In this document: positions 12,428 through 24,300 of the stretch, in pieces | How the letters are laid out: each line of letters starts with the position of its first letter | How positions within the stretch are numbered: position 1 is the stretch's first letter | Source of the DNA: Platynereis dumerilii | Taxonomy: Eukaryota; Annelida; Polychaeta; Phyllodocida; Nereididae | Assembly (NCBI GenBank): GCA_026936325.1 | Contig: JAPTHN010000011.1 | Span: 31,474,501-31,538,500, forward strand | DNA length: 64,000 nucleotides | Reading direction: 5' to 3' | Position numbers and translations under genes: made by a program | Notes under the pieces: model-generated | What the model was told of the DNA's origin: nothing | Seen by the model: only the letters and a program-made list of their open reading frames with translations | Database searches by the model: none

Positions 12428-12887
12428 AGCAACAAAACATTTTAAAGCCAGTGACATCACACGGCCAAGTTCAGAGTAAATTTGGAAAGTGTTTGAACCG
12501 CCAATCTACAAAGATCTATAATAAGCATTGCTGCGAAACATGACATTGTGACTAAATTAAGCATGTACATACTATTCAACTGCGTTTGTATAACGGATTG
12601 TTTGGTTTCTACAAATAACAGGAACCAAAATGTCAGGTTCTTCTCTTATTTTTAGTTCAATTTGATTTTATTTGTGTTTTATTCATATTCGTTTATAAAT
12701 ACATCTGTCTTTTAAAGGTCAATCCCATGTACTCGGGACAAAAAAATGTCACAGACAGATAGATGAAAATTGATATACCGTTTAAAGGGAAATTGTAAAA
12801 TGCATTCAAGGAGTTGAATTGCTCTCATGTAATTGTAGTGCAAAGAAGATCGTAATGTCATGAAAATACTGTGTTCAAAGTCTGGAG

Positions 12888-12889
<2 letters not shown>

Positions 12890-12928
<39 letters not shown>
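12890..12928. repeat. (TA)n microsatellite
   Basis: About 19 consecutive AT/TA dinucleotides. Confidence 0.95.
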
Positions 12929-12929
<1 letters not shown>

Positions 12930-12931
<2 letters not shown>

Positions 12932-14100
12932 TTTGTATATATGGCAGATATATTTCTCCACAAAACCTGTACAAGTTTGTGAGAGAATTGTCGTGATTTT
13001 GGATGATATATCTTTCACCTTCTTGGAGAGGTCTAAAACAAGAACTCCAGATTTAAACTTCTAAAATAAGAATAAATAAATCCCGCAATTATTTTCTACT
13101 ATAAAATCATACATGTAGCATAAATTTTACATTTTAAAACAAGCTCTGCTTATATAAATGTCTGATGAATGTTTAAACGCCATAAAATCTTTTCACACAC
13201 ATTGTTCACCAGCGGCCAATGAGAGGGCGAAGACTCAATTGGACCAACAGTGAAGCAGTGAAATATTATTCAACTCTCTATATCTCAGTAAAATATGTCG
13301 AAACCTGTGGATTCCACAAGAATAAAGGATAGGTGTAGATAACTCTGCTATGATTTACACTAACCCTGTAAAAGCCAGAAAGTGACACCCCACTGTTTGG
13401 ACTGGGGTGTCCTTTTCCACTTATTGATTAAGGTTCTTAGGGGGTTCCCCTTTCTGAACCTGACCAGCACAGCCGAGCCAGCAATGGTCAGCTTCTATTG
13501 TCCAGGGCAATCAATGGTCATTTATGCCCCTGCCCTATGCAGTTAGTCAAATTGGTCAATAAAAGTTTCTGATGACCAAGCATTCTCTGGGTGGCATTCT
13601 GCTTTGGATCAAGTCAAATTGCAGTAATCACACAGGGAGTTCCAGTAAAACCACAACTATAAGTCCTAATCAAATTACAACCGAATATAAATTATGTAAT
13701 GCTTGTCAGTACTAGTGTTGGATTAAGCTTGAAATCTGTGATTATATTGATATTCTATTAACCAGACGCTTATAGATGCTTGGTTTTTTGTAACTATTCT
13801 TCTCTAGTGTTACAAATGGATTGGAAATTGTTCGGATTACCATCAAGATAAATCAATCATTGCGTCAAGAAAGATGCCACAACTATGAGCAAATCAAAAA
13901 TGATCGAAGCTTCATGAAATATTATCATAGAATCGAACTTTTAATTATATGATTTTGGATCGTAGCCGGAACAAGGAACTTTTGGATGGCCAACATTGAA
14001 GGTTTTAATCATTCTACTTTTCCTTTTCTCCGTCCATGGTTCTCTAAAGGATAAAATACATTCAATTAATTGCGTCAATAATGTTCTATCATACTATTTC
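12930..14100. other. No feature recognised
   Basis: Short ORFs only; no repeat or RNA structure identified. Confidence 0.5.
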
Positions 14101-14102
14101 GG

Positions 14103-14300
14103 ATACGTTTAGCTCAGTTGGTAGAACATTGGAAAGCCGCTCGCTGGGTTCCGGGTTCAATTCTTGCTCTGGCCGGGTCACACAGACAGCAGTTCCAATT
14201 ATCCTTCGTCTCATTGCTGTCTTCTTCGGAAGGCTCTTCCTGTCCTAATTAGCCTATCAAGAGCAATAAATACAGAACATAAACCCTAATCATCCTCCCA
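14103..14300 (+). mobile_element. tRNA-derived SINE (family S)
   Basis: The head has a good pol III A box (TAGCTCAGTTGG) and a B box (GGTTCAATTCT). A shared body follows (GGTCAC..., CAATTATCCTTCGTCTCATTG, CCTGTCCTAATTAGCCTATCAAG) and a tail ATAAATACAG.ACATAAACCCTAATCATCCTCCC. The same body and tail recur at 53,757-54,135, with tail-only fragments at about 16,365 and 59,735. The tRNA part lacks a proper anticodon stem, so it is not a working tRNA. Confidence 0.8.
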
Positions 14301-15157
14301 CCCTCTATCTATTATGTAATGTAAGTCTTGGGACATCAGGGTTAATGGTTCTTGGGTCCCCCGGGAATAGGAAACAGAGATGTTGTATTCAAGCAATATT
14401 TGACACCAAGATCGAGGTTGGCAGTTTCCAGGAACTGGATTGGCGGATTTCAGCGAAAAAGACACCTCGGCGAAACAAAAAAGACACCGCAGCTTATCAG
14501 GTGCACGCCAAGCCACAAATGGTGAAATATTCATGATAATCTGAGGAAACCAAGTGAAAAGGCAGCAAGAAAAATGGTGAAAAGGGTGGATTGTTAGCTC
14601 AGGACTTTGCACAAGGCAGATAAATGGTCATGTGACTTTTGTGCTGTGAGAATAATACATGAACTTGATGTGATCTATGTGTCAAATATAGCTCTGTAGT
14701 CTGTAAGTGGGGGAGTTGCAATGAGATTGTTCAGGACAGTGATAGCTCATGATGCTTTCTTGCTAGCTCAGTTTTTTGAGCAGGACGTTGATGAGTCTTT
14801 AGTATTCAAGAGGTCGTGGATTTTATTTCTGTCTATATAATTTCTCTCCATATATGTTCTTTTCGTGCATAGGTAACGAAAAATGTGCTTTTATTTTGTC
14901 TCCACAAGCACGAGCAGCGTACAATACGATACATGACAATTTTCTTGCAGCTTTATTTTTTACCGCATCTGGATGTATTGATCATGATATCGTCCAGCAA
15001 CTCCAATTTGAGGTTGTGCTTTTGGATTTGCATGCATTAGAACGTGCTGCCTCTGGTAGATCATCACTGCACATACATTTTGGAGGAGTTTTGCTCCAAT
15101 GAAATATAATTTCATATAATAAATATCACATTTTCCAATGATAGATTGTAAGTAAGC
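14301..15157. other. No feature recognised
   Basis: Short overlapping ORFs on both strands without family resemblance or convincing splice context. Confidence 0.45.
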
Positions 15158-15191
15158 ATTATCTATCTATCTATATTTATATCTGTCTATG

Positions 15192-15267
<76 letters not shown>

Positions 15268-15275
15268 GTCTATCA
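15158..15275. repeat. (TATC)n microsatellite
   Basis: At least 20 uninterrupted TATC units from about 15,190, with interrupted units before and a further patch at 15,466-15,505 (TCTATCTATCTAACTC...). Confidence 0.95.
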
Positions 15276-15505
15276 GTGTTGTAGTCGAGGCCGGGACATC
15301 CGAGGTCAAGACTGAGGCATGAGCATACCAGACCGAGACTGAGGCCACCAAAATGTGGCCTCTAGGCCGGCCTCCATCACTGGCCAAAGGCACTTGAGGT
15401 CGAGTCCAAGGCCAACGATTGTGCATCCAAGACCCAGACAAAGGCTGAAGCAATCAAGATACTGCCATCTATCTATCTAACTCTTCTATCTATATTTAGC
15501 TATCT

Positions 15506-17835
15506 ATAAATAATATCTTTTCGAAGAAGAAGACAGAAAAAGTCACAAAACGAATACATTTGATGCAATATTCAAAAGGTTCTTCATGAATATTTTCCTA
15601 AGCCCATATGTTCTTATTTGGCCCAGCGTTTCCAGTTTGGGCCAAATGCGAAAAACAATTAGGGAGGGACAATAATATGAAGACTCATAGCCTGAATGGC
15701 TCATGATATGTGTGGTCCACCCAAAAAGATCATCTTTTTGCTTAAGTATTCTGGGGGCCAGTGCGCATGACCGGAAATGCTTATTGGTGTGATTTGGCGA
15801 AAGTGTGAGGGCCGGAGGGGACACTTAAGATGTTAATTGGCCCCTTACGAGTGGGCATCCCCATAAGATATATGTGACATAATATGGCTCCATATTGCAT
15901 AATAGGCCATAACATCAAATAATTAGCCCCAGTCACGATTCCCAATAATGCTGAGATGCTGTCCCCCCAGGCTGAGAAAAATACGAATAGATGCCATTTC
16001 TCAGAAAAGAAGTACCAAGAATACTAAGAGTCGCTTTTCTAATAAGAGAATTAACAAATAAAGACCCAAAATATCATGAGTGTTGGCAATAACTTGATGT
16101 GTTTTATACAACATAAAGAAAAATGTGTTTGAGATTAGATTAACACATTGGTTTATCACAAGCAACAGTAAATACATATAGAAGACTCCTTGGTTTTGCT
16201 TGTCGGGAACATCAAATCCTGAAAGAAGAGGCCGAATAAGCGCAGCCGCAAATCCATGACATTACCACTTTTTCCATTCTATTTGACCAACCTTTTAAAA
16301 ATGCATACAGTTTAAATCAGCCTCTTAAACCAAATTAACAAATCCATATGCCCTTCTAGATGTAACAGCTCATTTTGTGCATAAATACAGGATGCAAACC
16401 CCCTGATCATCCATCTCTTTCTACCATTGGACTAAATTGATGTTTTTTTGCACAGTAGTCAACTTTTTACATATATAATATAGATATGCTTTCCACTGCG
16501 TTAATTAGCAGGCTAATGGACATTTCTAGTACACCATATGGCCATTAAAGCGTTGTATTCCTTGTATTGCGATTGTTGTATATATGTGCATTTGTCATAT
16601 CTGATTAATAATATTAATGATATTTTCTTTTACTGCCACTTGACAGTCTATTGCAAGTCAACACCTTAATTGGTTTCTTTGTATATCTATAAACTGTGGG
16701 TGATGGTGGAGGGGTAGTATATGAATATTTTTTACCTTCAGCAAGTTCGCTGAAGGTTTTGTTATCACTAGGGCAAAATGTTGTCCGTCTGCCGGGCGGG
16801 TGGATAGATCGTTTCCTGGCCAGCACTCAACCCCTAATAGGCTATTCGATGTACATGGATGAAATTTGGTACACATATAGCCTGTATGGTCTAGTTGTGC
16901 CTTTTGATGATCTGGTAGATATATATTCCATACTTTTCAAAGTTTAAAGTTTTTTCTCCTGTATCAAAAAGACAAAACCACATTGTATTTTCCAGTAGAC
17001 CCATTGAGTGAAATCTGTCCTCATGGACATCAATTAAGTCATGGCATCTTTGCAGTAAACTGTTTTGAACAACATTACAGTGTGATTCAAATATAGGATG
17101 CACAATTTAAAACTTGCTGATTGCTCACTTGGGAGCAATTGGCTTGTTCCTGTTCTTCCTAATTTTACTCATGTAGAATAACGCTTTGTCTGGTGGTGAA
17201 TTGAGATGCATAATTTGATCAAAGAAACAGTTGCAATATAATATTATGTCAAATTGACTATATATATCAGAAAGTTGTGTTGAATAATTATACTGAACAG
17301 ACAACAATAGAAAAAAGAATAGGAGTTACATTGAAAAGTACATGGTAAAATCAGCTGCATATCCTTTCGACAAGGACCACACAATATATTCGTTCTTACC
17401 ATAAAAGCGATATGGTCTTTTACTTTAAAATTACTTTTTTGGGTATAAATAACAGCCATTGCCTTAAAAATGAAGCTCCTGGTTTTGAGATATTGGCCAA
17501 AATTATACATTATGTCAAAAGTACTACATGTATATATAGATGCCAGATCAACACATTTGAATAGTTTTACTGATGCATCTTGGCAGAACTTTTAAAGAAC
17601 TGAACTGTTTTACAAGACTCGTGAATGAAAGCAATTAGTGTTAAGGCATTTGTGCTTGATACTGGCCTGTGTTCCTGGCAGCTCGGTTTGGCTGACAACA
17701 AACACGTTGTGTTGTTGTGAATTGTCATAATTTTATTATTAGATACAAAATAACAACAGTTAGTTGTCAGACATTTATTGATACAATACTGTGGTGGTCA
17801 TTGTGCTCTGATATATGTTAACATATATCGATAAC
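15506..17835. other. Unique-looking sequence with one SINE tail fragment
   Basis: About 16,365-16,425 (TGTGCATAAATACAGGATGCAAACC...ATCATCC) matches the 3' tail of SINE family S. Otherwise there are only short ORFs and no recognised feature. Confidence 0.5.
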
Positions 17836-17847
17836 TTAAGAACAGAA
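17836..17847 (+). repeat. Target-site duplication, left copy (Penelope-like insertion)
   Basis: TTAAGAACAGAA, repeated exactly at 23,319-23,330 on the other side of the element. Confidence 0.9.
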
Positions 17848-17914
17848 TCCACACAAACCGCTGATAAACTTTACATAAAAAACGAAGAAAATTACTCCAT
17901 AGAGTGAAAGTTTC

Positions 17915-17963
17915 ATTTTCATTTAATTTTCGATCAAGCACTGATCATCATCAGAATGAGAAT
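17915..17963 (-). ncRNA. Hammerhead ribozyme motif, pLTR copy 1
   Basis: The minus strand reads stem I ATTCTCATT, core CTGATGA, stem II GATCA-loop-TGATC, core GAAA, a two-pair stem III (AA/TT), then A and stem I' AATGAAAAT, which pairs with the first strand at 8 of 9 positions. This is the minimal type I hammerhead with very short stem III known from Penelope-like terminal repeats, where it probably works as a dimer. Predicted cleavage follows the A before AATGAAAAT. Confidence 0.75.
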
Positions 17964-18102
17964 AGCAGAAGAGGAGATTAATACATAGAGATTGAAATAT
18001 AAAGATTACAACAGAGAAAAACAACATCAACATAGATTTAAACATAAAGATCAAGCAATGGAGAGAGAAACAAAATTAAACAGAATTATACAATGTTAGC
18101 AT

Positions 18103-20634
18103 TTATCTAAATAACTGGAATTCTCTAGAAGCTTTAAGGCCATGATTTAGCTGAGGGTTATTTTGTCTTATGGCAAGGGCTTCTTTAAACAATAAAAGGG
18201 ACCAGTGAGAGGCTTTGTCAATTAAAGTAATGTTATCAAAAATCATATTGTAAAGTGGAATGAAAGGTTGGTCAAGGAGTGTATGAGGTAAATTTATGAT
18301 ATCATGGAGGTGTTTAAAATTACAACATTGGGTGATATGATTAAAAATTTCACTATTTGGTTTAGCATGCTCCTTAATGCGAACAATGATATTCCTGTCA
18401 GTTTTACCTATGTACGTGGCAGAGCAGCCGGGGCAAGTAAATTTATATACAACCGAAGATTTGTATTCCTTAGGTGTAGGGTCTTTTACATTAGTAAAGA
18501 AATTAACTTTTGTAGTTTGCCAATGTATTTGGAATTTAACAGGTTTGTTAAGAAGGCGTTTAAGTTTGGCTTTTAGTCTTCTGACAAGGTTTTCACCCTG
18601 TTTTCCAATGTATGGGAGTGTTATAAAGACTTTTGGGATATCAAGATGGGGAGTGGTGGGGTTGGGTGGTCCAAATTTAGGTACAAATTGTTTTATGAGA
18701 CGGTTGGCTAAACCTTTAGGGAAACCATTCCATGACAGAAATTGTTTTATTCTGTTTAATTCAATTTTGAGGAGATAGTCGTTTGAACAAATTTTGTGAG
18801 CTCTATTTACTAATGACCTAACCCAAGCAATTTTAGTATACCATGGTTCAAAACTATGATAATGTACATATTGTCCTGTATGGGTTAGTTTACGGAAGAC
18901 AGTAGTTGAATTTGGTGTAATGGAAATATCGAGAAAATGAACATGGTCCACGAATTCTTCACTAGTAAATTTGAGCTGGCTATTGAAGGAATTAAGTCTA
19001 TCCTGTATAAATTGGAAATTTTCGGGCTTTGCCAAAACAAGTGTGTCATCGACAAATCTAATATAGAATTTTAGGATATCTTCAGAGAAGAGTTTGTCAA
19101 CAATTTCCTTTTCTAACTCAGTCATAATAATATTTGCCAGAACGGGCCCCAGGGATGATCCCATTGAGACACCATCAATTTGTTGAAAAAGGGAACCATT
19201 ACACATAAAGGGAGTTTTTGTACATGTATCCAACATAAGCTTTTTCAAAGTTGACTTTTTAAGATTTGTAACAATAGTTTTATCTCTATAGATACGGTCT
19301 AGGACTACATTTATAGTTTTGGACAATGGAACATTAGTGAAAAGTGATTCTACATCAAAGGAAACAAATCTATAACCTTCATCAAAGAGGTGTTTGGGAA
19401 TATTTTGAATTCTATGCACAGCATCGAAAGTGTCTTTAACGGTGTATTGGTTAGAGGTAAGAGGGTAAAGAATTTTAGCAAGAAACCGTCCAACATTATA
19501 GTAAGCACTTCCAGTTGTGTCAATAATGGGGCGAAGAGGGGGTAAATTGTCAAAGTCTTTATGTATCTTAGGCAGTCCATGAGCGCGGGCAGGCATGGTG
19601 GCAACTGGTCTTGCAGATTCGTATTCGTCATTACTTAGTTCACCGCGATTCTTTAATGTTCGTAGATAACTTTGGAGTGTGGTGAGTTGAGTCAGCGTGG
19701 GGTCATTATTAAGTTTACGAAATTTAGTGTCATCTGAGAAAATATCTGACAACAATTCAAAATACTGTGTCCAAGTCATTATTACAATTCCATTTCCTTT
19801 ATCCGGTTTTAAAATCGCAAATTTGGCTTTAAGGTTTTGGAGTTCACGAATATGTTGAGAATCAGTTTTAAGTCTTTTGTCTTCAAAGTCCATGAAATTA
19901 CAAGCGAGTGATCTGAGTGAATTTTTAATCCTTTCACATTTCATATAGGCATTAGGAAGTAGATTTTTGTATTGTAACTGTTCATATATATTTTCTACGA
20001 GGACAATCATTTCAGACTCCTTTGGTCTGGTTGCAAGTCCATATTTAAGTCCGTATTTCAAGACAGTCTGTTGGGGTGGTGCGAGAGTCACACCACTGAG
20101 GTTTGTAATAACTGTGTTAGGATTGGGGTGACATCCAATCAACGTGTCATATTCCTTAAGCAATTTGGCAAATTTACGTTGGTGTCTGTCTTTAACCGGG
20201 TTACAGTCTCTGTGGGCAAACGATTCAGCAGTAACCCTGATGCATGTCATTTTAAGCCAGTTTCCATGGGTCATTAATTGTTGTTTAAGGAGTGGTAGTT
20301 CAGCTTTGAGTTTTCTTAATTTTCCGTTTTGTTCCCGAATTGCATCATTAAGTATCCTTTTGTGATATGATGCTCGTAATTTATGTCTTTTTGAGTTAAG
20401 ATTCTTCCATCTAACAAATTTAGGGTACACATTGCTATCCTTGCAAGTGTTGAGAAATTTGATATCAAGCTGTAGCTTAAGTATTTTGGAATAACATTTC
20501 TTGTATTGAAAAACGAGTGCATGTAAGTTGGGGTCAGCAGAACGGAGAGTTTTCCAAAATCCACACAAACCGCTGATAAACTTTACATAAAAAACGAAGA
20601 AAATTACTCCATAGAGTGAAAGTTTCATTTTCAT
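18103..20634 (-). CDS. Penelope-like element protein: reverse transcriptase + GIY-YIG endonuclease
   Basis: The 843-residue frame is open throughout. It has the N-terminal Penelope block ILKPDKGNGIVIM (about 274-286) and LPKIHKD (354). The RT motifs are A SFDVESLF (425), B GVSMGSSLGPVLANI (488) and C RFVDD (526). The C-terminal GIY-YIG nuclease follows a Cys motif: YKFTCPGCSATYIGKT, about 729-744, then the R...E-type helix. Length and order match EN+ Penelope elements. The first ~25 residues (MKMKLSLYGVIFFVFYVKFI...) are encoded by the terminal repeat of the upstream unit, so translation may start there or at a later Met. The protein primes reverse transcription at the nuclease nick; it is not a host gene. 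Confidence 0.95.
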   Translation of the reverse strand: MKMKLSLYGVIFFVFYVKFISGLCGFWKTLRSADPNLHALVFQYKKCYSKILKLQLDIKFLNTCKDSNVYPKFVRWKNLNSKRHKLRASYHKRILNDAIREQNGKLRKLKAELPLLKQQLMTHGNWLKMTCIRVTAESFAHRDCNPVKDRHQRKFAKLLKEYDTLIGCHPNPNTVITNLSGVTLAPPQQTVLKYGLKYGLATRPKESEMIVLVENIYEQLQYKNLLPNAYMKCERIKNSLRSLACNFMDFEDKRLKTDSQHIRELQNLKAKFAILKPDKGNGIVIMTWTQYFELLSDIFSDDTKFRKLNNDPTLTQLTTLQSYLRTLKNRGELSNDEYESARPVATMPARAHGLPKIHKDFDNLPPLRPIIDTTGSAYYNVGRFLAKILYPLTSNQYTVKDTFDAVHRIQNIPKHLFDEGYRFVSFDVESLFTNVPLSKTINVVLDRIYRDKTIVTNLKKSTLKKLMLDTCTKTPFMCNGSLFQQIDGVSMGSSLGPVLANIIMTELEKEIVDKLFSEDILKFYIRFVDDTLVLAKPENFQFIQDRLNSFNSQLKFTSEEFVDHVHFLDISITPNSTTVFRKLTHTGQYVHYHSFEPWYTKIAWVRSLVNRAHKICSNDYLLKIELNRIKQFLSWNGFPKGLANRLIKQFVPKFGPPNPTTPHLDIPKVFITLPYIGKQGENLVRRLKAKLKRLLNKPVKFQIHWQTTKVNFFTNVKDPTPKEYKSSVVYKFTCPGCSATYIGKTDRNIIVRIKEHAKPNSEIFNHITQCCNFKHLHDIINLPHTLLDQPFIPLYNMIFDNITLIDKASHWSLLLFKEALAIRQNNPQLNHGLKASREFQLFR

Positions 20635-20675
20635 TTAATTTTCGATCAAGCACTGATCATCATCAGAATGAGAAT
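20627..20675 (-). ncRNA. Hammerhead ribozyme motif, pLTR copy 2
   Basis: Same sequence as the copy at 17,915-17,963, exactly one 2,712-bp unit away, at the tandem junction. Two ribozymes in the same transcript would release a unit-length RNA, consistent with self-processing of tandem Penelope transcripts. Confidence 0.75.
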
Positions 20676-20814
20676 AGCAGAAGAGGAGATTAATACATAG
20701 AGATTGAAATATAAAGATTACAACAGAGAAAAACAACATCAACATAGATTTAAACATAAAGATCAAGCAATGGAGAGAGAAACAAAATTAAACAGAATTA
20801 TACAATGTTAGCAT

Positions 20815-22977
20815 TTATCTAAATAACTGGAATTCTCTAGAAGCTTTAAGGCCATGATTTAGCTGAGGGTTATTTTGTCTTATGGCAAGGGCTTCTTTAA
20901 ACAATAAAAGGGACCAGTGAGAGGCTTTGTCAATTAAAGTAATGTTATCAAAAATCATATTGTAAAGTGGAATGAAAGGTTGGTCAAGGAGTGTATGAGG
21001 TAAATTTATGATATCATGGAGGTGTTTAAAATTACAACATTGGGTGATATGATTAAAAATTTCACTATTTGGTTTAGCATGCTCCTTAATGCGAACAATG
21101 ATATTCCTGTCAGTTTTACCTATGTACGTGGCAGAGCAGCCGGGGCAAGTAAATTTATATACAACCGAAGATTTGTATTCCTTAGGTGTAGGGTCTTTTA
21201 CATTAGTAAAGAAATTAACTTTTGTAGTTTGCCAATGTATTTGGAATTTAACAGGTTTGTTAAGAAGGCGTTTAAGTTTGGCTTTTAGTCTTCTGACAAG
21301 GTTTTCACCCTGTTTTCCAATGTATGGGAGTGTTATAAAGACTTTTGGGATATCAAGATGGGGAGTGGTGGGGTTGGGTGGTCCAAATTTAGGTACAAAT
21401 TGTTTTATGAGACGGTTGGCTAAACCTTTAGGGAAACCATTCCATGACAGAAATTGTTTTATTCTGTTTAATTCAATTTTGAGGAGATAGTCGTTTGAAC
21501 AAATTTTGTGAGCTCTATTTACTAATGACCTAACCCAAGCAATTTTAGTATACCATGGTTCAAAACTATGATAATGTACATATTGTCCTGTATGGGTTAG
21601 TTTACGGAAGACAGTAGTTGAATTTGGTGTAATGGAAATATCGAGAAAATGAACATGGTCCACGAATTCTTCACTAGTAAATTTGAGCTGGCTATTGAAG
21701 GAATTAAGTCTATCCTGTATAAATTGGAAATTTTCGGGCTTTGCCAAAACAAGTGTGTCATCGACAAATCTAATATAGAATTTTAGGATATCTTCAGAGA
21801 AGAGTTTGTCAACAATTTCCTTTTCTAACTCAGTCATAATAATATTTGCCAGAACGGGCCCCAGGGATGATCCCATTGAGACACCATCAATTTGTTGAAA
21901 AAGGGAACCATTACACATAAAGGGAGTTTTTGTACATGTATCCAACATAAGCTTTTTCAAAGTTGACTTTTTAAGATTTGTAACAATAGTTTTATCTCTA
22001 TAGATACGGTCTAGGACTACATTTATAGTTTTGGACAATGGAACATTAGTGAAAAGTGATTCTACATCAAAGGAAACAAATCTATAACCTTCATCAAAGA
22101 GGTGTTTGGGAATATTTTGAATTCTATGCACAGCATCGAAAGTGTCTTTAACGGTGTATTGGTTAGAGGTAAGAGGGTAAAGAATTTTAGCAAGAAACCG
22201 TCCAACATTATAGTAAGCACTTCCAGTTGTGTCAATAATGGGGCGAAGAGGGGGTAAATTGTCAAAGTCTTTATGTATCTTAGGCAGTCCATGAGCGCGG
22301 GCAGGCATGGTGGCAACTGGTCTTGCAGATTCGTATTCGTCATTACTTAGTTCACCGCGATTCTTTAATGTTCGTAGATAACTTTGGAGTGTGGTGAGTT
22401 GAGTCAGCGTGGGGTCATTATTAAGTTTACGAAATTTAGTGTCATCTGAGAAAATATCTGACAACAATTCAAAATACTGTGTCCAAGTCATTATTACAAT
22501 TCCATTTCCTTTATCCGGTTTTTAAATCGCAAATTTGGCTTTAAGGTTTTGGAGTTCACGAATATGTTGAGAATCAGTTTTAAGTCTTTTGTCTTCAAAG
22601 TCCATGAAATTACAAGCGAGTGATCTGAGTGAATTTTTAATCCTTTCACATTTCATATAGGCATTAGGAAGTAGATTTTTGTATTGTAACTGTTCATATA
22701 TATTTTCTACGAGGACAATCATTTCAGACTCCTTTGGTCTGGTTGCAAGTCCATATTTAAGTCCGTATTTCAAGACAGTCTGTTGGGGTGGTGCGAGAGT
22801 CACACCACTGAGGTTTGTAATAACTGTGTTAGGATTGGGGTGACATCCAATCAACGTGTCATATTCCTTAAGCAATTTGGCAAATTTACGTTGGTGTCTG
22901 TCTTTAACCGGGTTACAGTCTCTGTGGGCAAACGATTCAGCAGTAACCCTGATGCATGTCATTTTAAGCCAGTTTCC
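20815..22977 (-). pseudogene. Upstream Penelope-like unit, 5'-truncated ORF
   Basis: A copy of the RT + GIY-YIG frame with the same motifs. It lacks about the first 125 residues and is interrupted once within the remaining frame, so it is not a complete source of protein. It appears essentially identical to the full unit, as expected if both arrived in one insertion event. Confidence 0.9.
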
Positions 22978-23318
22978 AAATTCTCACTGGTCCCTTTTAT
23001 TGTTTAAAGAAGCCCTTGCCATAAGACAAAATAACCCTCAGCTAAATCATGGCCTTAAAGCTTCTAGAGAATTCCAGTTATTTAGATAAATGCTAACATT
23101 GTATAATTCTGTTTAATTTTGTTTCTCTCTCCATTGCTTGATCTTTATGTTTAAATCTATGTTGATGTTGTTTTTCTCTGTTGTAATCTTTATATTTCAA
23201 TCTCTATGTATTAATCTCCTCTTCTGCTATTCTCATTCTGATGATGATCAGTGCTTGATCGAAAATTAAATGAAAATGAAACTTTCACTCTATGGAGTAA
23301 TTTTCTTCGTTTTTTATG
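22978..23318 (+). repeat. Inverted 3' terminal segment of the Penelope-like element
   Basis: Reverse-complement copy of about 17,874-18,210, including the last ~35 codons of the ORF and the terminal repeat. It lies at the 5' end of the truncated unit, directly against the right target-site duplication. Confidence 0.9.
23229..23277 (+). ncRNA. Hammerhead ribozyme motif, inverted copy
   Basis: The same 49-base motif (CTGATGA, GATCA/TGATC stem, GAAA, flanking stem I strands) on the + strand within the inverted end. Confidence 0.7.
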
Positions 23319-23330
23319 TTAAGAACAGAA
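23319..23330 (+). repeat. Target-site duplication, right copy (Penelope-like insertion)
   Basis: TTAAGAACAGAA, identical to 17,836-17,847. Confidence 0.9.
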
Positions 23331-24300
23331 AGTTGATTGATTTTTTTTTTCCGAATAGCTGCACCATCCTAAATGTAAGACAATTGTGTATGTCTACATA
23401 TGGTTATAACAAAGAAGCTATGAAATATTGATGAATGTCAAATTATCCTTTATAATATTCCATTAGAATTATCAACACCAAAAGTGGTGGGCAATGTAAT
23501 CCTCCCATGCCAAATATTGTTAGCCCTTATCTGCTTGAAGCAACCTGCTCCTGTTCTGATTTGCAATTTCCTCTTTGACCACAGAAGAAGATCCAACGAA
23601 ATCTTATCAAGGCATGTGCACGCCTACAAGGGTCAGAATGCTGGTCATGATGCATGATCATTGGGCAGGTGTCAATGATCTCGAAATAAGAAAATGAAAG
23701 ATGAATTAATGGTAGGGATTTATCTCGAACTTCGTCAAACAAGTTTGAAAAATTTGACATTTCGTACTTCCCAGCCCTCAGCAATTCAGACATCTGGAAG
23801 CAATGGAAGAGAGGATACTACAAACTGTCCTTCAAATTGTCTCTATATTATATGTTCTGTATCAACCAGCAATTTGCAGTATTATAAAGCTCTCAATTAT
23901 TTTCAATTATATCAACGAGACCTATTTTCACAATAACAATGGATTTCATGGGCCATGTAAGGAATTGGAGACCCAGACATGAAGAATTTGAAGAGGTATG
24001 GTTTGGTCGGATGTTTTAAATATATTATGATAACGTATTGTAGACTACTATAATAGATTCCCGGAATATATTACACCAAATAAAGACTGCGGGGCCCAAT
24101 AGGATTCTACAGGACTTTTATAGAATTTGATGACAAAGCTGATAGCAACAGATCAAATTGAGTCAGCACAGCAGAACATCTACTGGGGTCAGTGAATCCG
24201 AACCTCAAACTCCCATCTCCTGACCCCCTCCCCCTCAACTGTAGCATCTAAAGTGCTGGAACCTGTTTCCCATCACCTATGCCACCAGCCGCAGCCACGA
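23331..24300. other. No gene recognised
   Basis: A short + frame at 23,938-23,994 (MDFMGHVRNWRPRHEEFEE, then GTATGG donor-like sequence) has a fair start context but no other support. The rest is unremarkable. Confidence 0.35.

Larger units (their letters stand above)
17848..23318 (-). mobile_element. Penelope-like retroelement (EN+), partial tandem with inverted end
   Basis: A full-length unit on the minus strand (20,559 down to 17,848, 2,712 bp) follows head-to-tail behind a 5'-truncated, almost identical unit (22,977 down to 20,560). The truncated end carries about 340 bp of the 3' terminus in inverted orientation (22,978-23,318). The inverted end lacks the outermost 26 bp present at the other end, like the one-sided extension known from Penelope 'pLTRs'. 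Exact 12-bp target duplications flank the whole. This direct-plus-inverted pLTR layout is a hallmark of Penelope-like elements. The two units look near-identical, so the insertion is recent. The full unit's frame is open; the upstream unit is truncated and interrupted once. Confidence 0.95.

Noticed and set aside
14103-14175. Functional tRNA gene at the A/B-box pair
   Set aside because: No acceptor stem pairing or normal anticodon arm, and it is continuous with a SINE body and tail shared with 53.8 kb.
18304-23089. Plus-strand ORFs across the Penelope-like element
   Set aside because: Shadows of the minus-strand RT/endonuclease frame; they recur identically in both units.
17848-23318. LTR retrotransposon, because of direct repeats around an RT gene
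   Set aside because: No gag, protease, integrase or tRNA primer site; the RT motifs, GIY-YIG domain and direct-plus-inverted ends identify a Penelope-like element.
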